A DNA stretch of 64,000 nucleotides from Bog-950 sp964493695 (GTDB lineage Bacteria; Bacteroidota; Bacteroidia; Chitinophagales; LD1). The position numbers and the translations under genes are program-made. The notes under the pieces were generated by a model. That model did no database searches. It saw only the letters and a list, made by a program, of their open reading frames with translations, and had not been told where the DNA came from. Each line of letters starts with the position of its first letter. The stretch's first letter is position 1. The stretch lies in NCBI GenBank assembly GCA_964493695.1, contig CAZBPG010000002.1, positions 69,258 through 133,257 of the forward strand. The letters are read 5' to 3'. Below are positions 1 through 6,740 of this stretch, piece by piece.

Positions 1-2
1 AC

Positions 3-1613
3 TCACTGGGTTATATGAAAGGCGAGGAGCGGTTCTCGATTTATTATTCTTTCCTGTCGCTGTTTACTTTTTCGATGTTGGGCTTGGTGTTGAGCAGCAA
101 CATTTTTCAGATTTATATTTTCTGGGAACTCGTTGGTGTTTCATCTTTTTTACTTATCGGTTTTTATTACGATCGGCCAAGTGCGGTGGCTGCTTCTAAG
201 AAAGCATTCATCGTTACCCGCTTTGCCGATTTAGGATTTTTGATTGGCATTTTGATTCTCGCTTTTCATGCGGAGACACTTGACTTCGGAACGTTGATTC
301 AGCGATTGACAGATGCTTCTTCTCCGCAATTGCATTCTGCTATTGCAGGAGGATTGTTCGGCATCAGTGCGCTGACATGGGGATTGTTGCTGGTGTTTAT
401 CGGTGGTGCAGGGAAGAGTGCGATGATGCCTTTTCATATCTGGCTGCCTGATGCGATGGAAGGTCCTACTCCGGTTTCGGCATTGATACATGCGGCAACG
501 ATGGTGGTGGCGGGTGTTTATTTAGTGGCGCGTTTGTTTCCGGTGTTTGCGCTTTCGTGCCCCGGTGCGCTGGAAGTGGTAATGTATGTGGGTGCTGCCT
601 CTGCGTTGTTCGCGGCTGTGATTGCCTGCACGCAAACGGATATTAAGCGCGTGCTGGCGTATAGCACCATGAGCCAGATTGGTTACATGATGTTTGCGCT
701 CGGTGTTTCGGGTTACGGTGGCGCAAACGGTTTGGGCTTTACGGCTTCAATGTTTCATTTGTTTACGCACGCCATGTTTAAGGCGCTGTTGTTTCTCGGT
801 GCGGGCGCGGTGATTCATTATGTGCATTCGAATGAGATGGGCGATATGGGCGGCTTGCGCAAGAAGATGCCGGTGACTCACCTAACATTTTTGATTGCGT
901 GTCTGGCTATTGCCGGTGTGCCTCCGCTGAGCGGGTTCTTTAGCAAGGAAGAAATTCTGACCGCTGCTTTTCATTCCAATAAACTGGTTTACGGAGTTGC
1001 ATTGTTTACTGCGGGGCTGACTGCATTCTATATGTTCCGGTTATACTTTTCTATTTTCTGGAAGAGGGAGTTTGCGCACGGAGACACGGAGTTTCACGGA
1101 GAAAATCATGGAGAAGCACCAATGGCAATGAAAATTCCTTTAATGATTTTGGGTGTGCTGGCAATTGTAACGGGCTTTGTTCCGTTCGGTGAGTTTGTGA
1201 GCAGTGATGGCGAAGCGCTGCACAGCGAGTTTCATTTGACGATGGCGATTGCACCGGTGGCGTTTGGCCTGGTTGGAATTTTTGTCGCGCTGGTGATGTA
1301 TAAAAGTGAAAGTAATTTGCCTGCGCGGGTTTCAACGGCTATGCGCGGTTTGTATACGGGAGCACTGCACAAGTTTTATGTGGACGAGGTTTATGTGTTT
1401 GTGACGAAGAAGATTGTTTTCAATTTGATTGGAAGACCATCGGCATGGATTGATAAGAATGTGGTGAATGGTTTGGTGGATGCGGGCGGTATGTTTGCAC
1501 AGGATGGCAGCGAGGAGTTGAGTGTGTGGCAGAGCGGCAAGGTGCAGGGTTATGCGATTTGGTTTTTGGTGGGAGTGATAGTTCTTGTTTTGAGTTTCGT
1601 GTTTTTCGTTTGA
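3..1613 (+). CDS. nuoL: NADH-quinone oxidoreductase subunit L (5' partial)
   Basis: This is a proton-pumping membrane subunit of respiratory complex I. The reading frame is already open at the window edge (SLGYMKGEERF), matching the middle of the usual NuoL N-terminal half, so the first ATG at 15 is internal and the true start lies outside. The antiporter-like core is intact: SAMMPFHIWLPDAMEGPTPV around residue 135-155 counted from that ATG, followed by the SALIHAATMV helix and many hydrophobic helices. The C-terminal part contains the amphipathic arm and a last anchoring helix ending GVIVLVLSFVFFV. An in-frame stretch at 1078-1113 made of CAYGGAG repeats adds about a dozen hydrophilic residues to a loop. 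nuoM normally follows directly; here it lies 2.7 kb downstream beyond inserted genes. Assignment is secure. Confidence 0.96.
   Translation, partial: SLGYMKGEERFSIYYSFLSLFTFSMLGLVLSSNIFQIYIFWELVGVSSFLLIGFYYDRPSAVAASKKAFIVTRFADLGFLIGILILAFHAETLDFGTLIQRLTDASSPQLHSAIAGGLFGISALTWGLLLVFIGGAGKSAMMPFHIWLPDAMEGPTPVSALIHAATMVVAGVYLVARLFPVFALSCPGALEVVMYVGAASALFAAVIACTQTDIKRVLAYSTMSQIGYMMFALGVSGYGGANGLGFTASMFHLFTHAMFKALLFLGAGAVIHYVHSNEMGDMGGLRKKMPVTHLTFLIACLAIAGVPPLSGFFSKEEILTAAFHSNKLVYGVALFTAGLTAFYMFRLYFSIFWKREFAHGDTEFHGENHGEAPMAMKIPLMILGVLAIVTGFVPFGEFVSSDGEALHSEFHLTMAIAPVAFGLVGIFVALVMYKSESNLPARVSTAMRGLYTGALHKFYVDEVYVFVTKKIVFNLIGRPSAWIDKNVVNGLVDAGGMFAQDGSEELSVWQSGKVQGYAIWFLVGVIVLVLSFVFFV
1078..1113 (+). 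repeat. In-frame CAYGGAG repeats inside nuoL
   Basis: Four copies of CAYGGAG start at 1078, 1085, 1095 and 1107. They encode the hydrophilic stretch HGDTEFHGENHGEA between two membrane helices of NuoL. The pattern resembles a dispersed intergenic repeat of the 'cacggagacacggag' kind that I recall from Bacteroidota genomes. That identification is from memory; the repetition itself is directly visible. Confidence 0.6.
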
Positions 1614-1616
1614 GAA

Positions 1617-1647
1617 TTGCGGAATGCGGATTTTAGAATGCGGATTG
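1617..1647. repeat. GCGGAATGCGGATT-type repeat downstream of nuoL
   Basis: Just after the nuoL stop the words GCGGAATGCGGATT and GAATGCGGATTGAAAT occur back to back. The same GGAATGCGGA words occur at about 5689-5700 inside nuoM. This suggests a small dispersed repeat family with at least two copies flanking the inserted region. Confidence 0.55.
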
Positions 1648-1695
1648 AAATACAAAAACGGATTGTTATGATTAAAACGGATATTTGCGAGTGAA

Positions 1696-1995
1696 ATGAA
1701 ACTGATAAAGAGCCACATTAATGAACTGAACCTAATTTGTAAGCAATACGGAGTAAAATCTCTTTTTGTGTTTGGCTCAGTGGCAAGTGATACAACAAAT
1801 GCTGAAAGTGATATTGATTTGTTGGTTGACTTCAATACAACTGACCCATTGAAATACGCAGATAATTATTTTGGGTTGAAGTTTCGATTGCATGATTTGC
1901 TGAAACGCAACATTGATTTGCTGGAAGCAAAAGCGTTGAGGAATCCATATTTGAAAGAGGAGATTGACAGCACTAAAGTTTTGGTGTATGGATAA
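1696..1995 (+). CDS. mntA: MntA-type minimal nucleotidyltransferase antitoxin
   Basis: A 99-residue minimal nucleotidyltransferase. It carries the family motif GSx10DxD: GS near residues 27-28, then DID near residues 39-41, followed by LLVDF. In characterised pairs MntA transfers AMP units to a tyrosine of its HEPN partner HepT and so neutralises the HepT ribonuclease. The next gene begins 8 bases before this one ends and encodes that HEPN partner, which is the standard order and coupling. The ATG at 1696 follows the nuoL stop by 82 bases that include a dispersed repeat. Base composition is visibly AT-richer than nuoL, consistent with acquisition. The family assignment is strong; activity is inferred. 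Confidence 0.9.
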   Translation: MKLIKSHINELNLICKQYGVKSLFVFGSVASDTTNAESDIDLLVDFNTTDPLKYADNYFGLKFRLHDLLKRNIDLLEAKALRNPYLKEEIDSTKVLVYG

Positions 1996-2323
1996 TGAGG
2001 GGAAAACATGGCTTGCAGACATACAGCAGGCAATTGCCGAGATAAAATCTTTTCTCCCCGAAAAGAAATTGTTTGCCGAGTTTCAGAAAGACCTGAAAAC
2101 AAAACGCGCTATTGAATGGAACATAGCCATGATTGGTGAAGCGATGAGTAGAATTTTAAAACAACACCCCGAGGTAACTATAACTAATGCGCGAAAAATT
2201 GTTGATACGCGAAACAGAATTACACATGGTTACGATACCGTTTCAGATGATATTATTTGGGCGATTGTGATAAATGATTTGCCGAAATTGGAAGAAGAAG
2301 TGAATAGGTTGATGAACGAATAA
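1988..2323 (+). CDS. hepT: HepT-like HEPN ribonuclease toxin (DUF86)
   Basis: A HEPN-domain toxin of 111 residues, a metal-independent RNase in the known pairs. The catalytic signature RX4HXY is intact (RNRITHGY, about residues 81-88), including the tyrosine that MntA adenylylates in characterised systems. I chose the ATG at 1988 (MDNEGKTWL), which overlaps the mntA stop by 8 bases; a start at 1964 would add eight residues that are only the shifted reading of the mntA end. The fold looks all-helical. With mntA it makes a complete toxin-antitoxin module inserted behind nuoL. Any role in phage defence or plasmid-like stabilisation is inference. Confidence 0.9.
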   Translation: MDNEGKTWLADIQQAIAEIKSFLPEKKLFAEFQKDLKTKRAIEWNIAMIGEAMSRILKQHPEVTITNARKIVDTRNRITHGYDTVSDDIIWAIVINDLPKLEEEVNRLMNE

Positions 2324-2329
2324 AGCGAA

Positions 2330-2407
2330 GGCGGGAAGGTGCAGGATTATGCTGTTTGGTTTTTGGTGGGAGTGATTGCGTTGGTGGAGGGGTTTGTGTT
2401 TCTGTAG
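2330..2407 (+). pseudogene. Second, degenerate copy of the nuoL 3' end
   Basis: This stretch reads GGKVQDYAVWFLVGVIALV and ends VEGFVFL-stop. It is the counterpart of the genuine NuoL C-terminus at 1536-1613 (GKVQGYAIWFLVGVIVLV). Bases 2336-2376 match 1539-1579 at 38 of 41 positions by direct comparison. It has no start codon or upstream gene body, and follows the hepT stop by six bases. It looks like the original gene tail displaced when the mntA/hepT segment, carrying its own nuoL tail, recombined into the 3' end of nuoL. Confidence 0.85.
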
Positions 2408-2431
2408 AAAAATATAAATGAAGTAGATTTG
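2401..2431 (+). promoter_or_regulatory. Putative Bacteroidota promoter for the ATPase/DUF4276 pair
   Basis: TAGATTTG at 2424-2431 fits the -7 consensus TAnnTTTG exactly. TCTG at 2401-2404, 19 bases earlier, is one base off the -33 TTTG. Transcription would start near 2438, leaving a leader of about 50 bases before the ATG at 2486. A short inverted repeat (CTAGGC...GCCTAG) lies in that leader. Predicted from sequence alone. Confidence 0.45.
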
Positions 2432-2485
2432 CAAAGATTAAACTAGGCAAATTGTAATGAGCCTAGTTAGGCTTAAATAAAAAGT

Positions 2486-3742
2486 ATGATAACTAAAATA
2501 GATGCAAGGGCATATAAGAGTTTAAAGAGTTTTGAAATTGAACCCAAAAACATGAATTTGTTGATTGGGGCAAATGGAACTGGAAAAACAAACTTTAGTG
2601 ACTTTATAGAATTTCTGTCGTTGACGAGTAGGGTTGGCTTAAAAGAAGCTTTTGATATGCAAGGAGGGATTGATGAAGTGCGAACAAAACTTTCAGCTGG
2701 CGGGCGTTTACCAGCACTTAAATGTTCGATTAAACTTGGCCCCGATTTACACAGAGGCATTAAAGAGGCTACATATTCTTTTAGCTTGGCAACATCGAAA
2801 TCTATAATTGTTGATGAAGAGGAATTAGTAGCAACAGTTTATCCTCGTTCTTCTGGTAGACCTACCCAACAAGAGAAGGTAAAGTTTGACACTAATAAGC
2901 CTGTAGATATATTCTTTAAGAGAAAGAGAGATAAAATAGAAAAATGGAGTCATGATCAACTCGGACCTAATCCAGAAATAATTGATGATGAACAAAACTT
3001 AATTCTGAATATATATGGTAAACTGAACAACTTTAGAACAATAGCAGAGTATTTCGGCTCAATGCGAGTTTATAATATTGATGAAACGCTAGCAAAACAA
3101 TCTCCCAATCTGAATGATAGCGAGTTAGAGCGAAATGGTTCAAACATGATAGCGTTCTTGAAAAAGATAATTGAAAATGACAAACTAAGGGAAAGACTTT
3201 TAAATGATCTTAGATACGCAGTTCCATATATCAAAAATATTTCTCCAGAAAGGATATTGACATATACCACATTAAAATTTACCGAACAAGATTCCAAACT
3301 CGAATTTAGGGCACAGCAAATGTCGGATGGAACAATAAGATTACTTGGTCTTTTGGCAATTTTACGTCAAGTAGTTCCACCTTCAGTTTTGATAATTGAG
3401 GAGCCAGAGAATGCTATTCATTCATACGCTGTAAAAGTCTTCGTAGAAATAGCTAAAGAAGTAAGTGTTTCCGAAAAACTACCAATCCAAATATTCTTGA
3501 CTTCACATTCACCATCTGTAGTCGATTCTGTGTTAAGTCCTGAAAGCATAATAGATGTGCCCACACAAGGCTTTGTATCGAAAAGAAGGGCGGGTTCTAG
3601 TACCATTGAAAAAGTATCTCCAAAAGTTATACAAGCAATTTCAAAAAATTTAGGCAGACCGAGTGATTTTCTACGAGAGGGTGATTTTGATGATATTCCG
3701 GTGCAACTTCTATTAGCTGACGAGAATGGTAAAGCTATATGA
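2486..3742 (+). CDS. AAA (AAA_21/OLD-like) ATPase, candidate defence protein
   Basis: A 418-residue ABC-type ATPase of the AAA_15/AAA_21 superfamily. Visible motifs are Walker A GANGTGKT (residues 28-35), a signature-like QQMSDGTIR (about 280), Walker B VLIIEEPE (about 301-308) and the switch histidine in TSHSPSVVD (about 341). There is no fused nuclease domain. The stop overlaps the start of the next gene by 4 bases (ATGA), so the two proteins are probably made in fixed ratio. Separate OLD-like ATPase and TOPRIM-type subunits are the layout of PARIS (AriA/AriB) and related systems, so a split anti-phage module is the best hypothesis. A housekeeping SMC-like role is unlikely given the partner and setting. 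ATPase assignment firm; defence role inferred. Confidence 0.85.
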   Translation: MITKIDARAYKSLKSFEIEPKNMNLLIGANGTGKTNFSDFIEFLSLTSRVGLKEAFDMQGGIDEVRTKLSAGGRLPALKCSIKLGPDLHRGIKEATYSFSLATSKSIIVDEEELVATVYPRSSGRPTQQEKVKFDTNKPVDIFFKRKRDKIEKWSHDQLGPNPEIIDDEQNLILNIYGKLNNFRTIAEYFGSMRVYNIDETLAKQSPNLNDSELERNGSNMIAFLKKIIENDKLRERLLNDLRYAVPYIKNISPERILTYTTLKFTEQDSKLEFRAQQMSDGTIRLLGLLAILRQVVPPSVLIIEEPENAIHSYAVKVFVEIAKEVSVSEKLPIQIFLTSHSPSVVDSVLSPESIIDVPTQGFVSKRRAGSSTIEKVSPKVIQAISKNLGRPSDFLREGDFDDIPVQLLLADENGKAI

Positions 3743-4308
3743 TTGTTGGCATAGTTGAGGGTCTAGGGGAGGTTAGATCGCTACCGTGTTTGTTTGCAAA
3801 GGCAGGTAAAGTTGTTAGTCCTTTAAGGTGCATTGATATGGGTGGCAAGAGTAATATAGTTAGAGAAAATGATGGTTTTGAAAAGACTATAATAAGGCAG
3901 GTGGATTTAGGGGTTAAAAATTTTTTCGTTTTAATGGATGCTGATGTATTTTTCTATCCCTATGAAACTTTTGGACAAGAAGAATTGGGAATGAAGGCGA
4001 GAATTGACGCTTTGAAAATTAAATTTCCCACCATCAACATAGGATTATTTTGGGCTAGCAAAAGCTTTGAATCTTGGTTAATAGGGGGCTTAAAAAGAAG
4101 AGATGATTATTGTGGTTTGAGGAAGATTAATAGGGCGGTTCCTGGAGATACACAAGCGTTTCCCGAAAGTCCGAAAGTATGGGTTCAAGAGCACATGATT
4201 GACGGGAGGTATAATTCTGAAATACAAGAATGTTTAACGAGACATATTGATATTGGTGAAGCAAGGAAAAGAAATAATTCGCTTAGATTTTTCCTAAGTT
4301 CCTTTTGA
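3739..4308 (+). CDS. DUF4276 family protein, probable TOPRIM-like effector
   Basis: A 189-residue soluble protein of DUF4276 type. The N-terminal strand and turn IVEGLGEV (acidic residues E7 and E11) followed by LPCLF, then LMDADVFF with D67 and D69, and SKSFESWLIGG later, are arranged like the glutamate and DxD of a TOPRIM nuclease fold. It is translationally coupled to the AAA ATPase and is taken as its effector, by analogy with split OLD-type systems. No signal peptide or membrane helix. It ends 27 bases before nuoM. Family recognition is good; catalytic function is inferred and the exact substrate is unknown. Confidence 0.72.
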   Translation: MIVGIVEGLGEVRSLPCLFAKAGKVVSPLRCIDMGGKSNIVRENDGFEKTIIRQVDLGVKNFFVLMDADVFFYPYETFGQEELGMKARIDALKIKFPTINIGLFWASKSFESWLIGGLKRRDDYCGLRKINRAVPGDTQAFPESPKVWVQEHMIDGRYNSEIQECLTRHIDIGEARKRNNSLRFFLSSF

Positions 4309-4335
4309 CCCCCATCATCAAAAAAATAAATTGAA

Positions 4336-5913
4336 ATGAATTTATCTCTCTTAATTCTTCTTCCGGTTCTTACCTCGCTGGTGGTGCTTACGTGCAGGGA
4401 TGCAAGGCAGGTGCGGGTGGTGGCGCTGATTGGTTCGTTATTGCAATTGGCTTTGGCAGGGTGGCTGGCAGTGGCGTATGTAAGTGCAGTGAACGAGCAA
4501 CCCGCCTCTGTCGAGTCGGGCAGGTTTCTTTTTGAGCAGCGCGCGGTGTGGTTTGCGGCTTTTAATATTCAGTATTACGCGGGGGTGGACGGCATTTCGG
4601 TGGCGATGATTATGATGACGGCACTGGTGGTGGTGGCGGGTGTGCTGGTGAGTTGGAAGGTGGAGAAGATGACGAAGGAGTTTTTCTTTTTGCTGTTGTT
4701 TTTGAGTGCGGGGGCTTACGGGTTTTTTGTGTCGCTCGATTTGTTTATGATGTTTTTCTTTCTGGAGCTGGCGGTGATACCGAAGTTTTTGCTGATAGCG
4801 ATTTGGGGCAGCGGGCGCAAGGAATACAGCGCGAATAAACTGGCGCTGATGCTGATGGGCGGCAGTGCGCTGGTGTTTGTGGGTTTGCTGGCGGTTTATT
4901 TTTACAACGGCACTCCTACTTTTGATTTGGTGGCGCTTTCGAAAACGCATTTGCCGGTGGCGGTGCAAACGAAATTTTTCCCGTTTTTGTTTTTGGGCTT
5001 CGGGGTGTTCGGGGCGCTGTTTCCGTTTCATACCTGGGTGCCTGACGGACACAGCAGCGCACCTACTGCGGCTTCGATGTTCTTAGCGGGTATTTCGATG
5101 AAGCTGGGCGGCTATGGATGTCTGCGCGTGGCTACTTACCTGATGCCCGAAGGCGCGGTGGAGTATCAGGGCATTATTATTCTGCTGAGCGCCATTGCCA
5201 TTTTGTATGGCGCGTTTGCCACGCTGATGCAAACCGATTTGAAATACATCAACGCATATTCATCGGTGAGCCACTGCGGGTTTGTGTTGCTGGGCATTGG
5301 CATGTTGACGAAGACCGCCATTACCGGTGCGGTGATGCAGATGGTGAGCCACGGTTTAATGACGGCTCTTTTCTTTGCTGCCATAGGCATGTTGTATGAG
5401 CGCACGCACACGCGCATGGTGGCGCAGATGGGCGGGCTGCTAAAGCTTACTCCGTTTATAGGCACGGTGTTTTTTATTGCGGGTTTGTGTTCGCTGGGCT
5501 TGCCGGGCTTTAGCGGTTTTGCTGCCGAGATGACGGTGTTTATGGGCGCGTGGCAGAACCCGGATATGTGGTATCGCGCGGCAACCATTGCGGCTTGTGC
5601 GAGTATTGTAGTGACAGCAGTTTATATTTTGAGGGCGTTGGGGAAGGTGATGTGGGGGCCTTTGGAGATTGCGGATTTCGGAATGCGGAATGCGGATTTG
5701 AATATAAATACAGAGGGAATATCGAATAATGAACATCGAATAATGAATGCCGAACAAGTACCGTTTGGAGATGCGGAGTGGAATGAGAAGTTAGCCGCTG
5801 TTATTTTGATTGCAGGAATTGTGGTGATTGGTGTGGCTCCGTTTTTATTGCAGCAATTGCTGAACCCGGCAAGTGAAGAAATAAGCAAACAGATATTGCG
5901 GGCAACATTTTAA
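4336..5913 (+). CDS. nuoM: NADH-quinone oxidoreductase subunit M
   Basis: A 525-residue antiporter-like subunit of complex I. The membrane-embedded glutamate helix (FFFLELAVIPKFLLIAIWG) and the LFPFHTWVPDGHSSAPTAAS motif are present, with about 13-14 hydrophobic helices in all. Residues about 444-477 (LEIADFGMRN... to EQVPF) are an in-frame, hydrophilic, repeat-derived insert between two helices, encoded by 5668-5757; the normal sequence resumes at GDAEWNEKLAAVIL. The gene is GC-richer and repetitive in codon use like nuoL and unlike the AT-rich genes just upstream. No nuoN follows. Its transcription may now depend on the promoter at 2401-2431 or on read-through. Confidence 0.96.
   Translation: MNLSLLILLPVLTSLVVLTCRDARQVRVVALIGSLLQLALAGWLAVAYVSAVNEQPASVESGRFLFEQRAVWFAAFNIQYYAGVDGISVAMIMMTALVVVAGVLVSWKVEKMTKEFFFLLLFLSAGAYGFFVSLDLFMMFFFLELAVIPKFLLIAIWGSGRKEYSANKLALMLMGGSALVFVGLLAVYFYNGTPTFDLVALSKTHLPVAVQTKFFPFLFLGFGVFGALFPFHTWVPDGHSSAPTAASMFLAGISMKLGGYGCLRVATYLMPEGAVEYQGIIILLSAIAILYGAFATLMQTDLKYINAYSSVSHCGFVLLGIGMLTKTAITGAVMQMVSHGLMTALFFAAIGMLYERTHTRMVAQMGGLLKLTPFIGTVFFIAGLCSLGLPGFSGFAAEMTVFMGAWQNPDMWYRAATIAACASIVVTAVYILRALGKVMWGPLEIADFGMRNADLNINTEGISNNEHRIMNAEQVPFGDAEWNEKLAAVILIAGIVVIGVAPFLLQQLLNPASEEISKQILRATF
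5668..5757 (+). repeat. Dispersed repeat inserted in frame within nuoM
   Basis: Two internally repeated blocks lie in tandem: GGAATGCGGAATGCGGATTTG near 5689-5700 and two copies of ATCGAATAATGAA near 5720-5745. The first block matches the repeat after nuoL at 1617-1647. Together they encode about 30 hydrophilic residues in a NuoM loop. The length preserves the frame and contains no stop. Confidence 0.65.
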
Positions 5914-5942
5914 CCCTCTCCTTTAGTGAGGATTTAAAGAGG

Positions 5943-5977
5943 TAAAATAAACAAGGCGACCTTACGGGATCGCCTTG
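5943..5977 (-). terminator. Hairpin terminator downstream of the FN3 remnant
   Basis: CAAGGCGA at 5952-5959 pairs perfectly with TCGCCTTG at 5970-5977 over a 10-base loop. Read on the minus strand the stem is followed by TTTATTTTACC, which suits termination of the minus-strand ORF ending at 6002. It could also stop nuoM transcription weakly from the other side. Confidence 0.55.
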
Positions 5978-6001
5978 CCTGCAAATAAAAGACGGAAAAA
6001 C

Positions 6002-6379
6002 TTAGTTGGTTACACCAAAGCCGTATTCGCTCAGGTTGCTTAGGCCGCTATCGTTGCTGGCCTGCACGCGGAACCAGAATTTTTTTACAGATGCTGTTTC
6101 AGCGCCCGACATTGGTAGTGTCGGCTTGGCTGGCGCCACCGTTGGGTTGGCTGCTGGCACTGTTGGCCTGGCTGGCGTCACCGTTGGGTTCGCCACTGTC
6201 GCTGTTGGCTTGGCTGGCGCCACTGTTGGGTTGGCTGCTGCCGCTGTTGGCCTGGCTGGCGTCACCGTTGGGTTCGCCACTGTCGCTGTTGGCTTGGCTG
6301 GCGCCACTGTCGGGTTCGCTGCTGGCACTGCTGGCCTGGCTGGCGCCACTGTTGGGCTTGCTTTTGGCGCGGTTGACAC
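6002..6379 (-). pseudogene. Probable remnant of a fibronectin-III protein with Pro/Ala-rich repeats
   Basis: The frame reads a run of 14-residue repeats rich in Thr, Val, Ala, Pro and Lys (such as TVAPAKPTATVANP), then KKFWFRVQASNDSGLSNLSE, which looks like the last strands of a fibronectin type III domain. The only candidate start is GTG at 6379, with an in-frame stop just upstream at 6395-6397 and no N-terminal FN3 strands, so the front of the gene seems lost. A hairpin with a T-rich tail sits right after its stop codon, supporting this strand as the once-coding one. All frames are open through the repeat, so openness itself is weak evidence. Confidence 0.45.
6123..6374. repeat. Six tandem copies of a 42-bp repeat
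   Basis: Units begin at 6123, 6165, 6207, 6249, 6291 and 6333, each starting GGCYTGGCTGGCG. Units 2 and 4 are identical, and alternation with units 1, 3 and 5 gives an 84-bp higher-order period. There are no unique spacers, so it is not a CRISPR array. The last unit is the most diverged. Confidence 0.95.
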
Positions 6380-6740
6380 TACCTGTAGGGCAAATCATAC
6401 GTTTTTTGTGATAATCCGTTGCTTTTATTGCACATGCCGGGCAGGTGCCTCCGGCAGTTTATCAAACGCTAATTCCGAAATTTACCACCGAAGCATCAAA
6501 CGAATGAATATTGAAACAATCGGCCATACGGCCTATGCCATTGCCACTTTTCGGCACCGGAGACCAAATGGCGACTTGACAGAATTACAACCCTTCTTTA
6601 TCTTATCGCCTTAACGCAAAGATTCCGTTTAAATAACAAGTATAAATTGGTATTTGGCTTTGATTTTGTATACTTTTACCGCCCTTAAAAATTCGACACA
6701 CATACACGAACTTTTTCTGATTTAAAACTTAACTATAGCT
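6380..6740. other. Intergenic region without a recognisable gene
   Basis: Between the tandem repeat and the giant gene I see no ORF with family features. It contains the likely promoter of the downstream gene near 6646-6678. The open plus frame running to 6614 is a continuation of the stop-free repeat and has no recognisable domain. Confidence 0.5.
6646..6678 (+). promoter_or_regulatory. Possible promoter of the giant surface protein gene
   Basis: ATTG at 6646-6649 is followed 19-21 bases later by TATACTTTTA (6669-6678), which approximates TAnnTTTG. The start codon is about 63 bases downstream. The match is partial. Confidence 0.35.

Noticed and set aside
1964..1987. Earlier start for hepT
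   Set aside because: The extra residues are only the out-of-frame reading of the mntA C-terminus; ATG at 1988 gives the usual short overlap.
2446..2471. Terminator or attachment site formed by CTAGGC...GCCTAG
   Set aside because: The stem is only six bases with a long loop and no T-run; it may be a chance feature of the leader.
4438..5052. 204-residue minus-strand frame inside nuoM
   Set aside because: It is a shadow caused by GC-rich codons of nuoM; composition is His/Gln/Arg-rich and it has no family features.
6123..6374. CRISPR array
   Set aside because: The units are contiguous 42-bp repeats without unique spacers, and no cas gene is present.
6006..6614. Plus-strand 202-residue frame through the 42-bp repeats
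   Set aside because: All frames lack stops in the repeat. This frame is Gly/Ala/Val-monotonous, ends in unrelated sequence and has no domain; the minus strand has the FN3-like end and terminator.
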